Part shown: positions 52,108 through 61,675 of the stretch, one piece after another
Layout of the letters: the number at the start of each line of letters is the position of its first letter
How positions within the stretch are numbered: the stretch's first letter is position 1
NCBI GenBank assembly: GCA_945891385.1
Contig: CAMDDJ010000006.1
Coordinates: forward strand, 1 to 64,000
From: Candidatus Kuenenia stuttgartensis
Lineage (GTDB): Bacteria > Planctomycetota > Planctomycetia > Pirellulales > UBA1268
Length of the DNA stretch: 64,000 bases
Reading direction: 5' to 3'
The notes under the pieces: generated by a model
What the model saw: the letters and a program-made list of their open reading frames with translations, nothing else
Told to the model about the DNA's origin: nothing
Database searches by the model: none
Translations under genes and position numbers: made by a program

Positions 52108-54066
52108 ATGACAGCTCATCCGACCTTCCCGCATTTGAGCCTGCCCGACGCCACCGGCGGCCGTCGGTTCGTGCCGCTTGATCCAACGGTGCCGGTCACG
52201 CTCGGGCGGGCTCCGACCAACGCGATTGTGCTGGCTGACGAACGGGCCAGCCGGGCGCACGCCGAGGTCTACGCCGCCGGCGGCCACTGGATGGTCCGGG
52301 ATCTCCAGAGCCGCAATGGCACCTTGGTGGCAGGAGCCCCCGTGACCGGATCTCAGCAACTCACGAGCGGCGATGTGATCCAGATCGGCACCTCCCAGAT
52401 CACATTTCACGACGGCCTGCCGGTCAGCGAGACCCGTGCGACGGGGACCGTGGAGGCGGAAGGAACCGGCGAGATGCCGACCGAACTCCAGGCCTGGCAC
52501 GCCTCGATCACGCACCGCCAAGCACAGAGCCGACTGCTCGAGGACATCGGAGCGGCGGCAGCCGAGCAGCCGCGGGTCGGGCGGGCGGCCGCCGAACTCT
52601 GCCGGCTGGCTTTCGCCCTCGGCCGGGCGGCCAGCCTTCCCGAGGTTGCCCGCCTGGCACTCGCCTCCGCCTTGGCCGACACGGCCGCAACGCGTGGCAT
52701 GGTCCTGCTGCCCGAGCAGCTCGCGGAGGCCCGGTCCGCCGAGGACGCTCAGCGTTCACTCGCTCCGGTCGCAGCCCGACCCGATCCTTGGCCCCGCCCC
52801 TACCCTGCCCGCGCAGTGGCAAGCGTGCTGTCCACAGACGAGGCACTCCTGGCGCACGCGGCTGCCGAGGGCAGCCGCGCCGGCGAACCGGTGGCGACGA
52901 TCTCGGCGCCGATTCGATCTCGTGGCAAGCCGGTCGGTGTGATGCACCTCGAACTCGATCGGCCAGATCGCCGCGCCACGCCTGACGATCTGGAATTCGT
53001 GATGGCGGTCTGCGACGCACTCGGTGTGGCTCTCGAGAATCTCTCCACCCGAGAGGCGCTCTCGAGCCGACTGGCGACGACAGCAGATGAAAACGAGCAA
53101 CTGCGGCAGAAACTTCGGCAGGAGACCCGGATGGTCGGTTCGAGCCCGGCGATTCGCGGCATCCTGGAGCAGATCGACCGGGTGGCCGGCACCAGGGCCA
53201 CCGTCCTCGTGCGGGGCGAGAGCGGTTCAGGCAAGGAACTCGTGGCCCGGGCCATTCACGAAGCCAGCGACCGCCGCGGCGGCCCCTGCATCTGCCTCAA
53301 CTGCGCCGCACTCTCGGAAACGTTGCTCGAGAGCGAACTCTTCGGCCATGAGAAAGGCGCCTTCACGGGCGCGACCGAGAAAAAGATCGGGAAGTTCGAA
53401 GCGGCCAAAGGAGGCACGCTGATCCTCGACGAGATCGGCGAAATGAGCCATGCCATCCAAGCGAAATTCCTGCGAGTGCTCGAGGGACATCCGTTCGAGC
53501 GGGTCGGCGGCTCGAGCCGGGTTCAGGTGGATGTCCGCGTGGTCGCCGCCACCAACCGTGACCTCGAATCAGCCGTGACGGCCGGCGAATTCCGTCGTGA
53601 CCTGTACTTTCGGCTCAAGGTGGTGGAGATCATCGTGCCGCCGCTGCGAAAGCGTCCCGAGGACATCGAGGAGATCGCCTCCCACTTCATCGCTCGGTTC
53701 GCGGCCGAGACGGGCCGTCGGATTCGGGGCTTCACCCCAGAGGCCCGTCAGTCGCTCAGTGAGTATCACTGGCCTGGCAACATCCGCGAACTCCGAAACG
53801 TCGTCGAGCGGGCGGTCGTGCTCGCCCGGGGCGAATGGATCGACGTGCCGGACATTCCGCTCTCCCGCCTCGCCGCCCCGGGCGACACCGGCAAGGCGGC
53901 CGCGGTGGCGGGGCCGTTCGTACCGACCACGATCGAGGAGATGGAGCGTCGGCACGTGATGGCAACGCTCGAGGCCGTCGGTGGCACCAAGACGAAAGCG
54001 GCCACGATTCTCGGCATCGAGCGATCGACGCTCGAGCGGAAGCTCGCCAAGTGGGCCCGAGCCTGA
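52108..54066 (+). CDS. FHA-GAF-sigma54 activator
   Basis: 652-residue transcription activator. FHA domain at residues ~15-105 ([34 protein letters not shown]) binds phosphothreonine; a GAF-like region lies at ~170-320 ([20 protein letters not shown]); the sigma54 AAA+ domain runs ~340-585 with [15 protein letters not shown] (369), [10 protein letters not shown] (417) and [12 protein letters not shown]; the C-terminal Fis-type helix-turn-helix reads [26 protein letters not shown] is intact, so it can contact sigma54. The FHA domain suggests control by a Ser/Thr kinase such as the one at 11.5 kb. Confidence 0.93.
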   Translation: MTAHPTFPHLSLPDATGGRRFVPLDPTVPVTLGRAPTNAIVLADERASRAHAEVYAAGGHWMVRDLQSRNGTLVAGAPVTGSQQLTSGDVIQIGTSQITFHDGLPVSETRATGTVEAEGTGEMPTELQAWHASITHRQAQSRLLEDIGAAAAEQPRVGRAAAELCRLAFALGRAASLPEVARLALASALADTAATRGMVLLPEQLAEARSAEDAQRSLAPVAARPDPWPRPYPARAVASVLSTDEALLAHAAAEGSRAGEPVATISAPIRSRGKPVGVMHLELDRPDRRATPDDLEFVMAVCDALGVALENLSTREALSSRLATTADENEQLRQKLRQETRMVGSSPAIRGILEQIDRVAGTRATVLVRGESGSGKELVARAIHEASDRRGGPCICLNCAALSETLLESELFGHEKGAFTGATEKKIGKFEAAKGGTLILDEIGEMSHAIQAKFLRVLEGHPFERVGGSSRVQVDVRVVAATNRDLESAVTAGEFRRDLYFRLKVVEIIVPPLRKRPEDIEEIASHFIARFAAETGRRIRGFTPEARQSLSEYHWPGNIRELRNVVERAVVLARGEWIDVPDIPLSRLAAPGDTGKAAAVAGPFVPTTIEEMERRHVMATLEAVGGTKTKAATILGIERSTLERKLAKWARA

Positions 54067-54104
54067 CCTGCGTTCGCCGGCCCCCGAGCCTCCCCCCATC
54101 GACC

Positions 54105-54168
54105 CAGGCAACCCTTGGCGTTGCCTGCGGTCGACCGAGTGGACAAAGGCCAGGAGGGCTTTGTCCAC
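54105..54168. terminator. Two adjacent perfect hairpins between convergent genes
   Basis: CAGGCAAC-CCTTGGC-GTTGCCTG (54105-54127), then GTGGACAAAG with CTTTGTCCAC around a 10-base loop (54139-54168). They sit between the activator stop and the NYN gene stop, so they probably end transcription from both sides. No long T-tracts. Confidence 0.65.
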
Positions 54169-54174
54169 GTACAT

Positions 54175-54660
54175 TCAGAGCCCAAACTCTTCCAGCCAAC
54201 GGTTCACTTCGCCCTCAGTCTGCGGCTCGGGCGGCTTGGTCTCGATGCGGGCGGCGGCCGCACGGGCGGCGGTCCGAACCTCCGCGAGCCAGACCCCGCT
54301 GGCGACGGGCTTCGCCCGGCGACGACGGGCGGCAGCCATCACCCGGTTGTCCGCCGACACCACCGTCAGCGTCGTTGGAGAGTCATGTTGCTCGATCAAC
54401 TCCTCGATCAACGCATCGGCCGAGCCCTGCTCTCGGGCAAAGCGCACGTCAATGCCGGCGTGGGCATAGCGGGCCGGCAGCCCGGGCGGGGCATCGGCCG
54501 CGTCGAAGACGACCGTTGCGATGCCCGCTGCAGGGCCCAGGACCGCCGCGATCTCGTCGAGCAGGGCCCGCCGTGAAGCCTCGAAGCCGCCGGCACCCCG
54601 CACGCCACCGAAGATGCCGGAAGCATGGAGCAGGTTGTATCCGTCGATGAGGATCTTCAT
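54175..54660 (-). CDS. NYN/PIN-like RNase (YacP type)
   Basis: 161-residue protein with the NYN nuclease fold: ILIDGYNLLHASGIFGG at the N-terminus, TVVFDAADAPPGLP, then EQGSADALIEELIEQH and TTLTVVSADNRVMAAARRRR, placing the acidic metal-binding residues as in YacP/Rae1. The C-terminus PQTEGEVNRWLEEFGL is a planctomycete-style tail. Third gene after pyrB and pyrC, 22 bases after pyrC. Predicted RNA cleavage; target unknown. Confidence 0.85.
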   Translation of the reverse strand: MKILIDGYNLLHASGIFGGVRGAGGFEASRRALLDEIAAVLGPAAGIATVVFDAADAPPGLPARYAHAGIDVRFAREQGSADALIEELIEQHDSPTTLTVVSADNRVMAAARRRRAKPVASGVWLAEVRTAARAAAARIETKPPEPQTEGEVNRWLEEFGL

Positions 54661-54682
54661 GGGCCATCCCCCGGGGCCGGCC

Positions 54683-55987
54683 TCAGACCACGGCCGGATC
54701 CCGCAGCCGGTACTTCACCCGGCCGCCAACAATCGTGGCCACGGCGCGGCCCTGGAGTGTCCAGCCATGAAACGGCGTGTTGACGCTCTTGGAGGCGAAC
54801 GCCTTGGCGTCCACCCGCCAGAACATCTCGGGATCGATGAGCGTGATGTCGGCCACGGCGCCGGGCCGGAGCGTGCCTCGGTTGATTCCCAGGATCCGGG
54901 CCGGCAGCATGCTCATAGCCTCCACCAGCCGCGACCAGTCGATCCGCCCCGGCACGACGAGCCGCGTCACGGCCAGTCCGACCGCCGTCTCCAGGCCGAG
55001 AATCCCGAAGGGAGCCCGGTCGAGTTCCAGCATCTTCTTCTCGAGTGCATGGGGCGCGTGGTCGGTGGCGATGCAGTCGATCGTGCCGTCCACGAGTCCC
55101 TCGATGATCGCCTCCACATCCGCGGCCGTCCGCAGAGGCGGGCTCATCTTGAAATTTGAATCGAAGCCCCGCAGGCTCTCATCGGTGAGCGTGAAGTGAT
55201 GGGGACAGGCCTCGGCGGTCACCCGCGAGCCTCGGGCCTTGGCCGCGCGAATCAAAGCCACGCCTCCGGCCGTCGAGACGTGCATGACATGCAGCCGGCC
55301 GTCGGTCGCCTCCGCCAAGGCGATGTCGCGGCCGATCAAAACCTCCTCGCCGGCCGCCGGCATCCCCTTGAGGCCGAGCACGAGCGACACCAGTCCCTCG
55401 TGCATCACCCCGCCGGCGGTCAACTCCAGAACCTCCTCGTGGGCGAGAAACGGCTTGTCGAACATCCGGCAGTATTCGAAGACCCGCCGCATGAGTTCGG
55501 CATCCTGAACCGGTGCACCGTCGTCGCTGAAGGCCACGGCCCCCGCCTCGACGAGCTGGCCGATCTCGGCGAGCTCCTTGCCCTCGCGATTCTTGCTGGC
55601 GCAGGCCACCACGAACACGTTACAGGTGTCGGCCCGGGCCGCCTTTTGGTGGATGAACTCGACGGCCGCCTGGGTGTCGATCGGCGGCTCCGTGTTGGGA
55701 ATACAGGCCACGCTCGTGAACCCGCCGGCCAGGGCCGCCCTGGTGCCGGTCTCGATCGTCTCATCTTCCTCGCGACCCGGCTCGCGAAGGTGCACATGCA
55801 TGTCGACGAGCCCCGGCGTGACGATCAGTCCCGCCGCGTCGAGCGTGTCGTCCACGCGGCCCACCGGCTGGGTGCCGGAGTGGCCCACGGCCACCACCAG
55901 TCCGTCCCGCACGAGCACGTCGTCGATCCGGTCGATGCCCTGGGAGGGGTCGATCACCCGCCCGCCACGAACGAGAAGCGTCGCCAT
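54683..55987 (-). CDS. pyrC: Dihydroorotase
   Basis: Zinc amidohydrolase closing carbamoyl-aspartate to dihydroorotate in pyrimidine synthesis. The 434-residue protein has the metal motif VDMHVHLREPGRE, ETGTRAALAGGFTSVACIPN, a carrier-site region FSDDGAPVQD, histidines in HVSTAGG and TAEACPHHFTLTD, and IATDHAPHALEKK. Class I length. The start overlaps the pyrB stop (TGATG). Confidence 0.96.
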   Translation of the reverse strand: MATLLVRGGRVIDPSQGIDRIDDVLVRDGLVVAVGHSGTQPVGRVDDTLDAAGLIVTPGLVDMHVHLREPGREEDETIETGTRAALAGGFTSVACIPNTEPPIDTQAAVEFIHQKAARADTCNVFVVACASKNREGKELAEIGQLVEAGAVAFSDDGAPVQDAELMRRVFEYCRMFDKPFLAHEEVLELTAGGVMHEGLVSLVLGLKGMPAAGEEVLIGRDIALAEATDGRLHVMHVSTAGGVALIRAAKARGSRVTAEACPHHFTLTDESLRGFDSNFKMSPPLRTAADVEAIIEGLVDGTIDCIATDHAPHALEKKMLELDRAPFGILGLETAVGLAVTRLVVPGRIDWSRLVEAMSMLPARILGINRGTLRPGAVADITLIDPEMFWRVDAKAFASKSVNTPFHGWTLQGRAVATIVGGRVKYRLRDPAVV

Positions 55988-56973
55988 CAGGAGCGTCCTC
56001 CGGAATTGCCGAGTGACTCCCGCGGTCCGCAGGTGAGCCAGAGCACGCCCATCCGAACGGCGAGTCCATTGGTGACCTGGTCGAGAATCAGCGATTGCGG
56101 ACAGTCGGCCACCTCGGCCGTCACCTCCACGCCGCGATTGATCGGCCCGGGAGCGAGGATCAGCAGGTCTTTCTTGGCCCGCCTGAGCCGGTCGCGGGTC
56201 ATGGCGTAGAGGTGGGCGTATTCCCGCACCGACGGAAACGGGCGGGTGTTCTGCCGCTCAAACTGGATGCGGAGGAGATTGAGCACGTCGCACCGCGGAA
56301 TGATCGCGTCGAGATCGTGCGACACCTCCACGCCGAGTTCCCTCCACCGCTCGGAGACGAGCGTGGGTGGCCCGCAGACGATCACCTTGGCGCCGAGTTT
56401 GATCAGCCCCCAGAGATTCGACCGAGCCGTTCGGCTGTGGGCGATGTCGCCCACGAGCCCCACCGTCACGCCATTCAGGTCGCCGAGCCGCTCGCGGATC
56501 GAGAAGATGTCGAGCAGCCCTTGGGTGGGATGCTCGTGAGGGCCGTCACCGGCGTTGATCACGCCCACGGAAAGATGCTGAGAGAGGAGATGGGGCGTGC
56601 CGGGAGTCTTATGCCTGACCACGACGGCGTTCACCCCCATCGCCTCGAGATTGCGGGCGGTGTCGATGAACGACTCCCCCTTCGAAAGGCTGCTGCCCGA
56701 GGCCGAGAAATCGAGCACATCGGCACCGAGCCGCCGGGCGGCGAGCGAGAAACTCGTGCGAGTGCGGGTGGAATTCTCGAAGAACAGGGTTACGACCGTC
56801 GTGCCGGCAAGCACCCCGAGTTTGTGGCGACAGCCCTCGGTCGCCTCCTTGAATTGGGCCGATGTGTCCAGCAGCAGAAGAATTTCAGCGGGGGTGAGCC
56901 GTTCGAGGTCGAGCAGGTGGCGGTGCGGCCACACTGCCGGCACGACTTCCTGAGCGAACGCGGCCGTGGCCAT
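55987..56973 (-). CDS. pyrB: Aspartate carbamoyltransferase catalytic subunit
   Basis: Makes N-carbamoyl-aspartate from carbamoyl phosphate and aspartate. The 328-residue protein has the phosphate-binding [65 protein letters not shown] and [12 protein letters not shown]. The ATG at 56973 is chosen; 47 upstream codons are open but non-homologous. No pyrI gene adjoins, so allosteric control by PyrI is not evident. Confidence 0.96.
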   Translation of the reverse strand: MATAAFAQEVVPAVWPHRHLLDLERLTPAEILLLLDTSAQFKEATEGCRHKLGVLAGTTVVTLFFENSTRTRTSFSLAARRLGADVLDFSASGSSLSKGESFIDTARNLEAMGVNAVVVRHKTPGTPHLLSQHLSVGVINAGDGPHEHPTQGLLDIFSIRERLGDLNGVTVGLVGDIAHSRTARSNLWGLIKLGAKVIVCGPPTLVSERWRELGVEVSHDLDAIIPRCDVLNLLRIQFERQNTRPFPSVREYAHLYAMTRDRLRRAKKDLLILAPGPINRGVEVTAEVADCPQSLILDQVTNGLAVRMGVLWLTCGPRESLGNSGGRS

Positions 56974-57170
56974 AGAAACCCGGAGATGGAGGGAGAGGGG
57001 TGGGCAGTGGACGGACCGACGGCCGGAGTTTAGCAGGACAAAGCTATTTTCGGGCCACCACCCGCGAATGGGTTGGCCTTGCCGCGGCCGGCCGCCGCCC
57101 CCTACCCTCTCCACCGGAATTTACGAGACCGCCCGGAGCACGAGCCGCTCATCGGCCTTCGGCAATCCGC

Positions 57171-58280
57171 ATGATCTTCACCGCACGGTTCGCCAGCCGT
57201 TTCTGGCCCATCGTCGCCTGCCTCGCAGCCTGCTGCGGGACCGGCTGCACGTCCGTCATCAGTTCCGCCTACCTCAGAGACGCATTCTGGGAGACGGCCG
57301 AGCACGCCGCAGAAACAGACGACGAATCAACTGCCGATCCCGGGCCGGATGAAGCCGCCCTGGCCGAGGCAGACGCCGACCGCCGTGAGGCTGCCATCGA
57401 AGAGGCCGTGAGTCGGCTGTCGCGGCTCGGTGAACTCGACGCAGCGACTCGCGCGACCCTCGTCGCCACGCTCGAGCGTACGAGCCAAGAGGACTGGCCG
57501 GCCGTGGTCGATGCCTTCGCCGAATCACTGGACGAAACCGGCACAAACTCATCCGAGGCCGTGGCCGGACCGGCGATGACCGCCGACTCCACGGCCCCCG
57601 AGCCGCATATCGTGGCCAAGGCCGATCTCGACTTGGTGCGCACCGCCGAGCCGGCCGCGGCCGAAGCGATGAATCCGACCGTCATCGAGTCGATAGGAAC
57701 GCCGGAGCCACCTGCGTCCGCGATCGTCGTGGCGGTCACCGACGCTCCCGCTCCACCAGCGGAAGACAACGCGTCGGTGGAAGACGCCGCGGCACCAAGT
57801 TCGGTGACGCCGCCGTCACCTGCTCCCCTGGCGGTAGCCTCCGACCCGATGGCTCCTCCGCCCGTTGAAACGGCAGCCAGCCTTGTCGTCCGGAACGCCT
57901 GTTTTGCCACGCGGGTCCAGACGTGGGGTGTGGTCGACCGGTTCGCCGCAGACCGCTTCAGCCCCGGGCAAGACGTGATCGTCTATTTCGAACTCGACGG
58001 CCTCTCGGCCGGCTCCTCTCCCGCTGGGCACACCACCTGCATCGACACAACGCTCCGACTGAAAGCGAGCGATGGCAGGCAGTTGCACGATTGGACATTC
58101 GAGCCGATCGCCGAGACCTGCCGGGCCCGGCGCCACGACTACTTCGCCCGCTATGTGGTGCGGATCCCAGAATCGGTGGGCAGTGGCGACTGCCATCTCG
58201 AGATCGCCGTCACCGACACGCTCTCCGGCGCGGTAGCCGATGCAACGCTGCCTCTGGTGATCGCCGCCCGGCAGGACTGA
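57171..58280 (+). CDS. Lipoprotein of unknown function with acidic linker
   Basis: 369-residue lipoprotein: the signal IVACLAACCGTGC holds two candidate lipid cysteines. Residues ~40-125 are charged helices (DEAALAEADADRREAAIEEA), then a ~110-residue Ala/Pro/Glu-rich linker. The C-terminal ~135 residues form a compact domain (VQTWGVVDRFAADRFSPGQD, VIVYFELDGLSAGSSP, IDTTLRLKASDGRQLHDWTF, YFARYVVRIPESVGSGDCHL) resembling a beta-sandwich. Family not recognised. Followed 60 bases later by an ABC exporter. Confidence 0.65.
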   Translation: MIFTARFASRFWPIVACLAACCGTGCTSVISSAYLRDAFWETAEHAAETDDESTADPGPDEAALAEADADRREAAIEEAVSRLSRLGELDAATRATLVATLERTSQEDWPAVVDAFAESLDETGTNSSEAVAGPAMTADSTAPEPHIVAKADLDLVRTAEPAAAEAMNPTVIESIGTPEPPASAIVVAVTDAPAPPAEDNASVEDAAAPSSVTPPSPAPLAVASDPMAPPPVETAASLVVRNACFATRVQTWGVVDRFAADRFSPGQDVIVYFELDGLSAGSSPAGHTTCIDTTLRLKASDGRQLHDWTFEPIAETCRARRHDYFARYVVRIPESVGSGDCHLEIAVTDTLSGAVADATLPLVIAARQD

Positions 58281-58339
58281 GCGGGCCGATGGCTCGCGGC
58301 GTGGCCTGAATGGTCTTCGATGCGGTACGATCTGGGGGC

Positions 58340-59086
58340 ATGCCTCCCAATTTCCTGCCCTCATCGATCGTCCGCGCCGAGGGGCTGGAGAAGACGTTCG
58401 CCACCGCAGGCGTCGGCCCCGGTGTTCCGGCGGTTCAGGCGGTGGATTTGGACGTGGCCCGCGGTGAGTTCGTGGCGATCACGGGCGCCTCGGGCTCCGG
58501 AAAGAGCACGCTCTTGCACATGCTCGGCGGAATCACCCGGCCATCGGCAGGCCGTGTGCTCCTGGAAGACACCGATCTCGCAGCCCTCGATGACGACGGG
58601 CTCGCGGCGATTCGCCGTCGGCGGATCGGGTTCGTGTTCCAGCGGTACAACCTCCTCCCGGAACTCTCGCTCGAGGAAAACGTGGCCCTGCCGTTGGTGC
58701 TCGACGGTGCGACGGCGGCCACATGCAGCGAGGCCGCCCGGGAGGCGCTCGCTGCCGTGGGGATGTCGCACCGGGCCGCCCACCGGCCCGACGCCCTCTC
58801 CGGCGGCGAGCAGCAACGCGGGGCGATCGCCCGCGCGCTTGTCACGAGCCCTGCCATCCTGTTGGCCGACGAGCCGACCGGTGCCCTGGATTCAGTCAAT
58901 TCCGCCAACGTGCTTGCGCTCCTCCAATCACTCGTCCGCGACCGCGGGCAGACCGTCATCCTGGTCACGCACGATCCTGGCATTGCAGCGGCAGCCGGTC
59001 GAATCGTGCGGATGAGGGACGGCCGGATCGTCGAGATCGTGCCGGGCGGATCAGCGGCGTGCGCGACCGAGGCGGCCCCGCGATGA
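58340..59086 (+). CDS. LolD/MacB-type ABC transporter ATP-binding protein
   Basis: 248-residue ATPase: Walker A ITGASGSGKSTLLHMLGG, the LolD/MacB-type Q-loop FVFQRYNLLPELSLEENVAL, signature LSGGEQQRGAIARAL, Walker B ILLADEPTGALDS and H-loop LVTHDPGIA. The ATG at 58340 follows GGGGGC. Its stop overlaps the permease start (ATGA). These ATPases drive lipoprotein release or peptide/antibiotic efflux by mechanotransmission. Confidence 0.93.
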   Translation: MPPNFLPSSIVRAEGLEKTFATAGVGPGVPAVQAVDLDVARGEFVAITGASGSGKSTLLHMLGGITRPSAGRVLLEDTDLAALDDDGLAAIRRRRIGFVFQRYNLLPELSLEENVALPLVLDGATAATCSEAAREALAAVGMSHRAAHRPDALSGGEQQRGAIARALVTSPAILLADEPTGALDSVNSANVLALLQSLVRDRGQTVILVTHDPGIAAAAGRIVRMRDGRIVEIVPGGSAACATEAAPR

Positions 59087-61605
59087 GACTCTGGCACCTG
59101 CTTCTGAGGCAGTGGCGAAACCGGCCGGGCCGGGCCCTGGCGACGGCGGCCAGCGTGGCGGTGGCGGTGGCCGCCGTGGTCGCCACCTGGATCTCCGCCG
59201 ACGCATCGCGGGCAGGTTATGGGCGGATCGCCGAGGCACTCGACGGGATTCCCGTGGTGGATGTTTCGGCCCGGGGCGGCGGCCGCTTCGTGATCGACGA
59301 ACTGCCGCCACTCGCCGACGTGCCGGGCGTGCGGGCGGCCGTGCCCCTCATCTACCGCCCGGCCCGGCTGCTGCTCGATGACGGCAGGCGGATCACCCAA
59401 CTGGCAGTGGGTGTGGATGCGGTGTCGCTCGTCAGGCTCGGGCTCTTGGAACTGGAGGCCGGGGAGCCCTGCCGCGACGTGGACGAACTCCTGCTCGATG
59501 CGGCGCTCGCCAGGAGCCTCGGCCTTGGGGTGGGCGACGAACTGCTCGTGCCCGCCCGGCGGCGGCTGATTCCGCGGCGGATGCGGGTGAGCGGACTCGT
59601 GAAGCCAGGTTCGGCCGGCTGGTTCGCCGAGGGAGCCGACGTCGTGTTCGACATCCAGGTGCTGGAAGCGATGTCGCTGGCTACGGCCCTCGTGGATCGG
59701 GTCCGGGTGGCCGTGGCTGCCGATGCCTCGCGGCCGAAGGTGCAGCAGGCGATCGCCGCGCGGCTGCCGACCAATCTCGTGGCGGAGATCCCCGCCGGCC
59801 AGGCCAGCATGGCCGAAGATGTCCTCCATTCTGCCAATCTCGGCCTCGATTTCGTGACCGGACTCACCGTGGCGATGGCGTTTTTCATCGTCGGCAACGC
59901 GATGCTGATGAACGTCACGGAACGGCGGCGAGGCTTCTCCCTGCTCCGACTGCTCGGCGCGACGGCCCGGCAGATCCGCCGATTTGTGACCACCGAAGCG
60001 GCGATTCTCGGCGCCGCCGGCGGCCTGGTCGGCGCCGCCGCGGGCCTCGCCGCGGCCGGACCGATCTCAGCCGGGATCGCCCGGGCGCTTCAGGCGCCGG
60101 CCCTCGGCTTCGCCGTCCAGCCCTGGATCCTGCCAGCGGCCGTGCTCCTCGGCTTCTTGGTGGCGGTGGCCGCGGCCTGGTGGCCGGCCCGGGAGGCGAC
60201 GGCGATCGATCTTCTCGAGGGGCTCGCCGCCGCTCCGGCACCGCCGCCTCAGGGCGTGCCGCTCACGTTCATCCTGGCCGTGGTGGGCTTTGCCCTGATC
60301 GCCCTGGTCAACCAGGCACTCGTGATTCTGGAGGTTCTTCCGCCGCGGATGACCGTGCCGGGCGGGATCACGCTTCTGTTGGCCTTCGTGGCGACGACGC
60401 CGATTCTCCTGCCGCCGATCGTGCGGGTGCTGGGATGGTTCGTGCCTCGGAGCCTCCGGATCGAGGGCATGCTCGCCACCGAACAGATTCTCCGGCAGCC
60501 CGTCCGCACGGCTCTCACGACGGGAGTCTTAATCGTGGCGGTCAGCAACGGCATCGGCCTCGGCCATGCGATTCGCGACAACGTCGACGACGTGCTGGGC
60601 TGGTATGGGCGGATGATGCGGGCGGACTGGGTGCTGTCCCATGCAGGGATGCTCCAGGGCGTCGCAGAAGCCCAGTCGCTCGATTCGAAGGAGGTCGAGA
60701 AGGAGGTGCGGGCACTCCCAGGCGTGGCCTCGGTCGAAGGCCTCGGCGTGACGACCGGTCGGGTGGCGGGGGGAGCCTGTGTGATCGTGGCCCGCGACGT
60801 TCCGGCCGACCAGCCGCTACCGCTCTTGCCCGTCGATGCCACCGAAGCGGAACTCCGAGCCGCCCTCGACCGGGGCGACGCGGTCGCCGGCACCGTCTTG
60901 GCCCGCCGTACAGGCATCAAGGCGGGCGACGAGGTGTCCGTCGAGGTCTTTGGCCGCACGGTGCCGGTGAAGATCGCCGCCCTCGTCGTGGACTACACCA
61001 GTGGCGGAGCCTCGCTGCACGTCCGCCGCGAAACGGCCCGCAGCCTGTTCGGGCTGCGGTCGGCCGACATCCTGCTCGTGACCGCCGAGCCAGGCCGGTC
61101 GGAGGAGCTCCGCGAGCCGCTCGAGCGAATTGTGGCCGACCATACGATGATCCTCCGGTCGTTCGGCGAGGTGCAGCGGTTCGTCGACCGGATCGTCGGC
61201 GGCGTCGTCAACTCGCTCTGGGCGATCCTGGGCCTCGGCTTCGTCGTCGGCAGCCTCGGCGTCGCCAACACCGTGACGATGAACGTGCTCGAAAAGAAAC
61301 GCACGCTCGGACTGTTGCGGGCGGTGGGTATGACCAGGGGACAGGTCACCCGGATGGTGGTGCTCGAGAGCCTCCTCCTCGGTGCGGCGGGCGGGCTGAT
61401 CGGCCTGGCCGCGGGCCTTGTCACCGCCGTCTTCATCCAACTCGCAAGCCAGCCGCTCCTGGGCCATCCGATCAACGTCACCTTCCGGCCGGGCGTGGTG
61501 CTCACGAACCTGGCCGCGGCGATCGCCGTCACAACGCTGGCGGCCTGGCTGCCGGCCCGCCGCGCCGTGAGGCTCGATCTCCTCGAATCGATCTCGGCCG
61601 AGTGA
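59083..61605 (+). CDS. FtsX/MacB-like ABC permease with two FtsX domains
   Basis: 840-residue permease with a duplicated layout. The N-terminal span (LATAASVAVAVAAVVATWIS) and periplasmic part are followed by FtsX block one (VTGLTVAMAFFIVGNAMLMN, then RRRGFSLLRLLGATARQIRR). The second half repeats this: periplasmic domain about 475-700, then GLGFVVGSLGVANTVTMNVL and KKRTLGLLRAVGMTRGQVTR. The family usually moves lipids, lipoproteins or peptides out of the membrane. It pairs with the upstream ATPase; the lipoprotein at 57171 may be part of the system. Confidence 0.9.
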   Translation: MRLWHLLLRQWRNRPGRALATAASVAVAVAAVVATWISADASRAGYGRIAEALDGIPVVDVSARGGGRFVIDELPPLADVPGVRAAVPLIYRPARLLLDDGRRITQLAVGVDAVSLVRLGLLELEAGEPCRDVDELLLDAALARSLGLGVGDELLVPARRRLIPRRMRVSGLVKPGSAGWFAEGADVVFDIQVLEAMSLATALVDRVRVAVAADASRPKVQQAIAARLPTNLVAEIPAGQASMAEDVLHSANLGLDFVTGLTVAMAFFIVGNAMLMNVTERRRGFSLLRLLGATARQIRRFVTTEAAILGAAGGLVGAAAGLAAAGPISAGIARALQAPALGFAVQPWILPAAVLLGFLVAVAAAWWPAREATAIDLLEGLAAAPAPPPQGVPLTFILAVVGFALIALVNQALVILEVLPPRMTVPGGITLLLAFVATTPILLPPIVRVLGWFVPRSLRIEGMLATEQILRQPVRTALTTGVLIVAVSNGIGLGHAIRDNVDDVLGWYGRMMRADWVLSHAGMLQGVAEAQSLDSKEVEKEVRALPGVASVEGLGVTTGRVAGGACVIVARDVPADQPLPLLPVDATEAELRAALDRGDAVAGTVLARRTGIKAGDEVSVEVFGRTVPVKIAALVVDYTSGGASLHVRRETARSLFGLRSADILLVTAEPGRSEELREPLERIVADHTMILRSFGEVQRFVDRIVGGVVNSLWAILGLGFVVGSLGVANTVTMNVLEKKRTLGLLRAVGMTRGQVTRMVVLESLLLGAAGGLIGLAAGLVTAVFIQLASQPLLGHPINVTFRPGVVLTNLAAAIAVTTLAAWLPARRAVRLDLLESISAE

Positions 61606-61675
61606 TCATGCGGGAGGCCCCACGGCCGCGCCCCGCCCCGTCCCACGGTCGCGAAAGCCACGAACTCCCCCGTCA

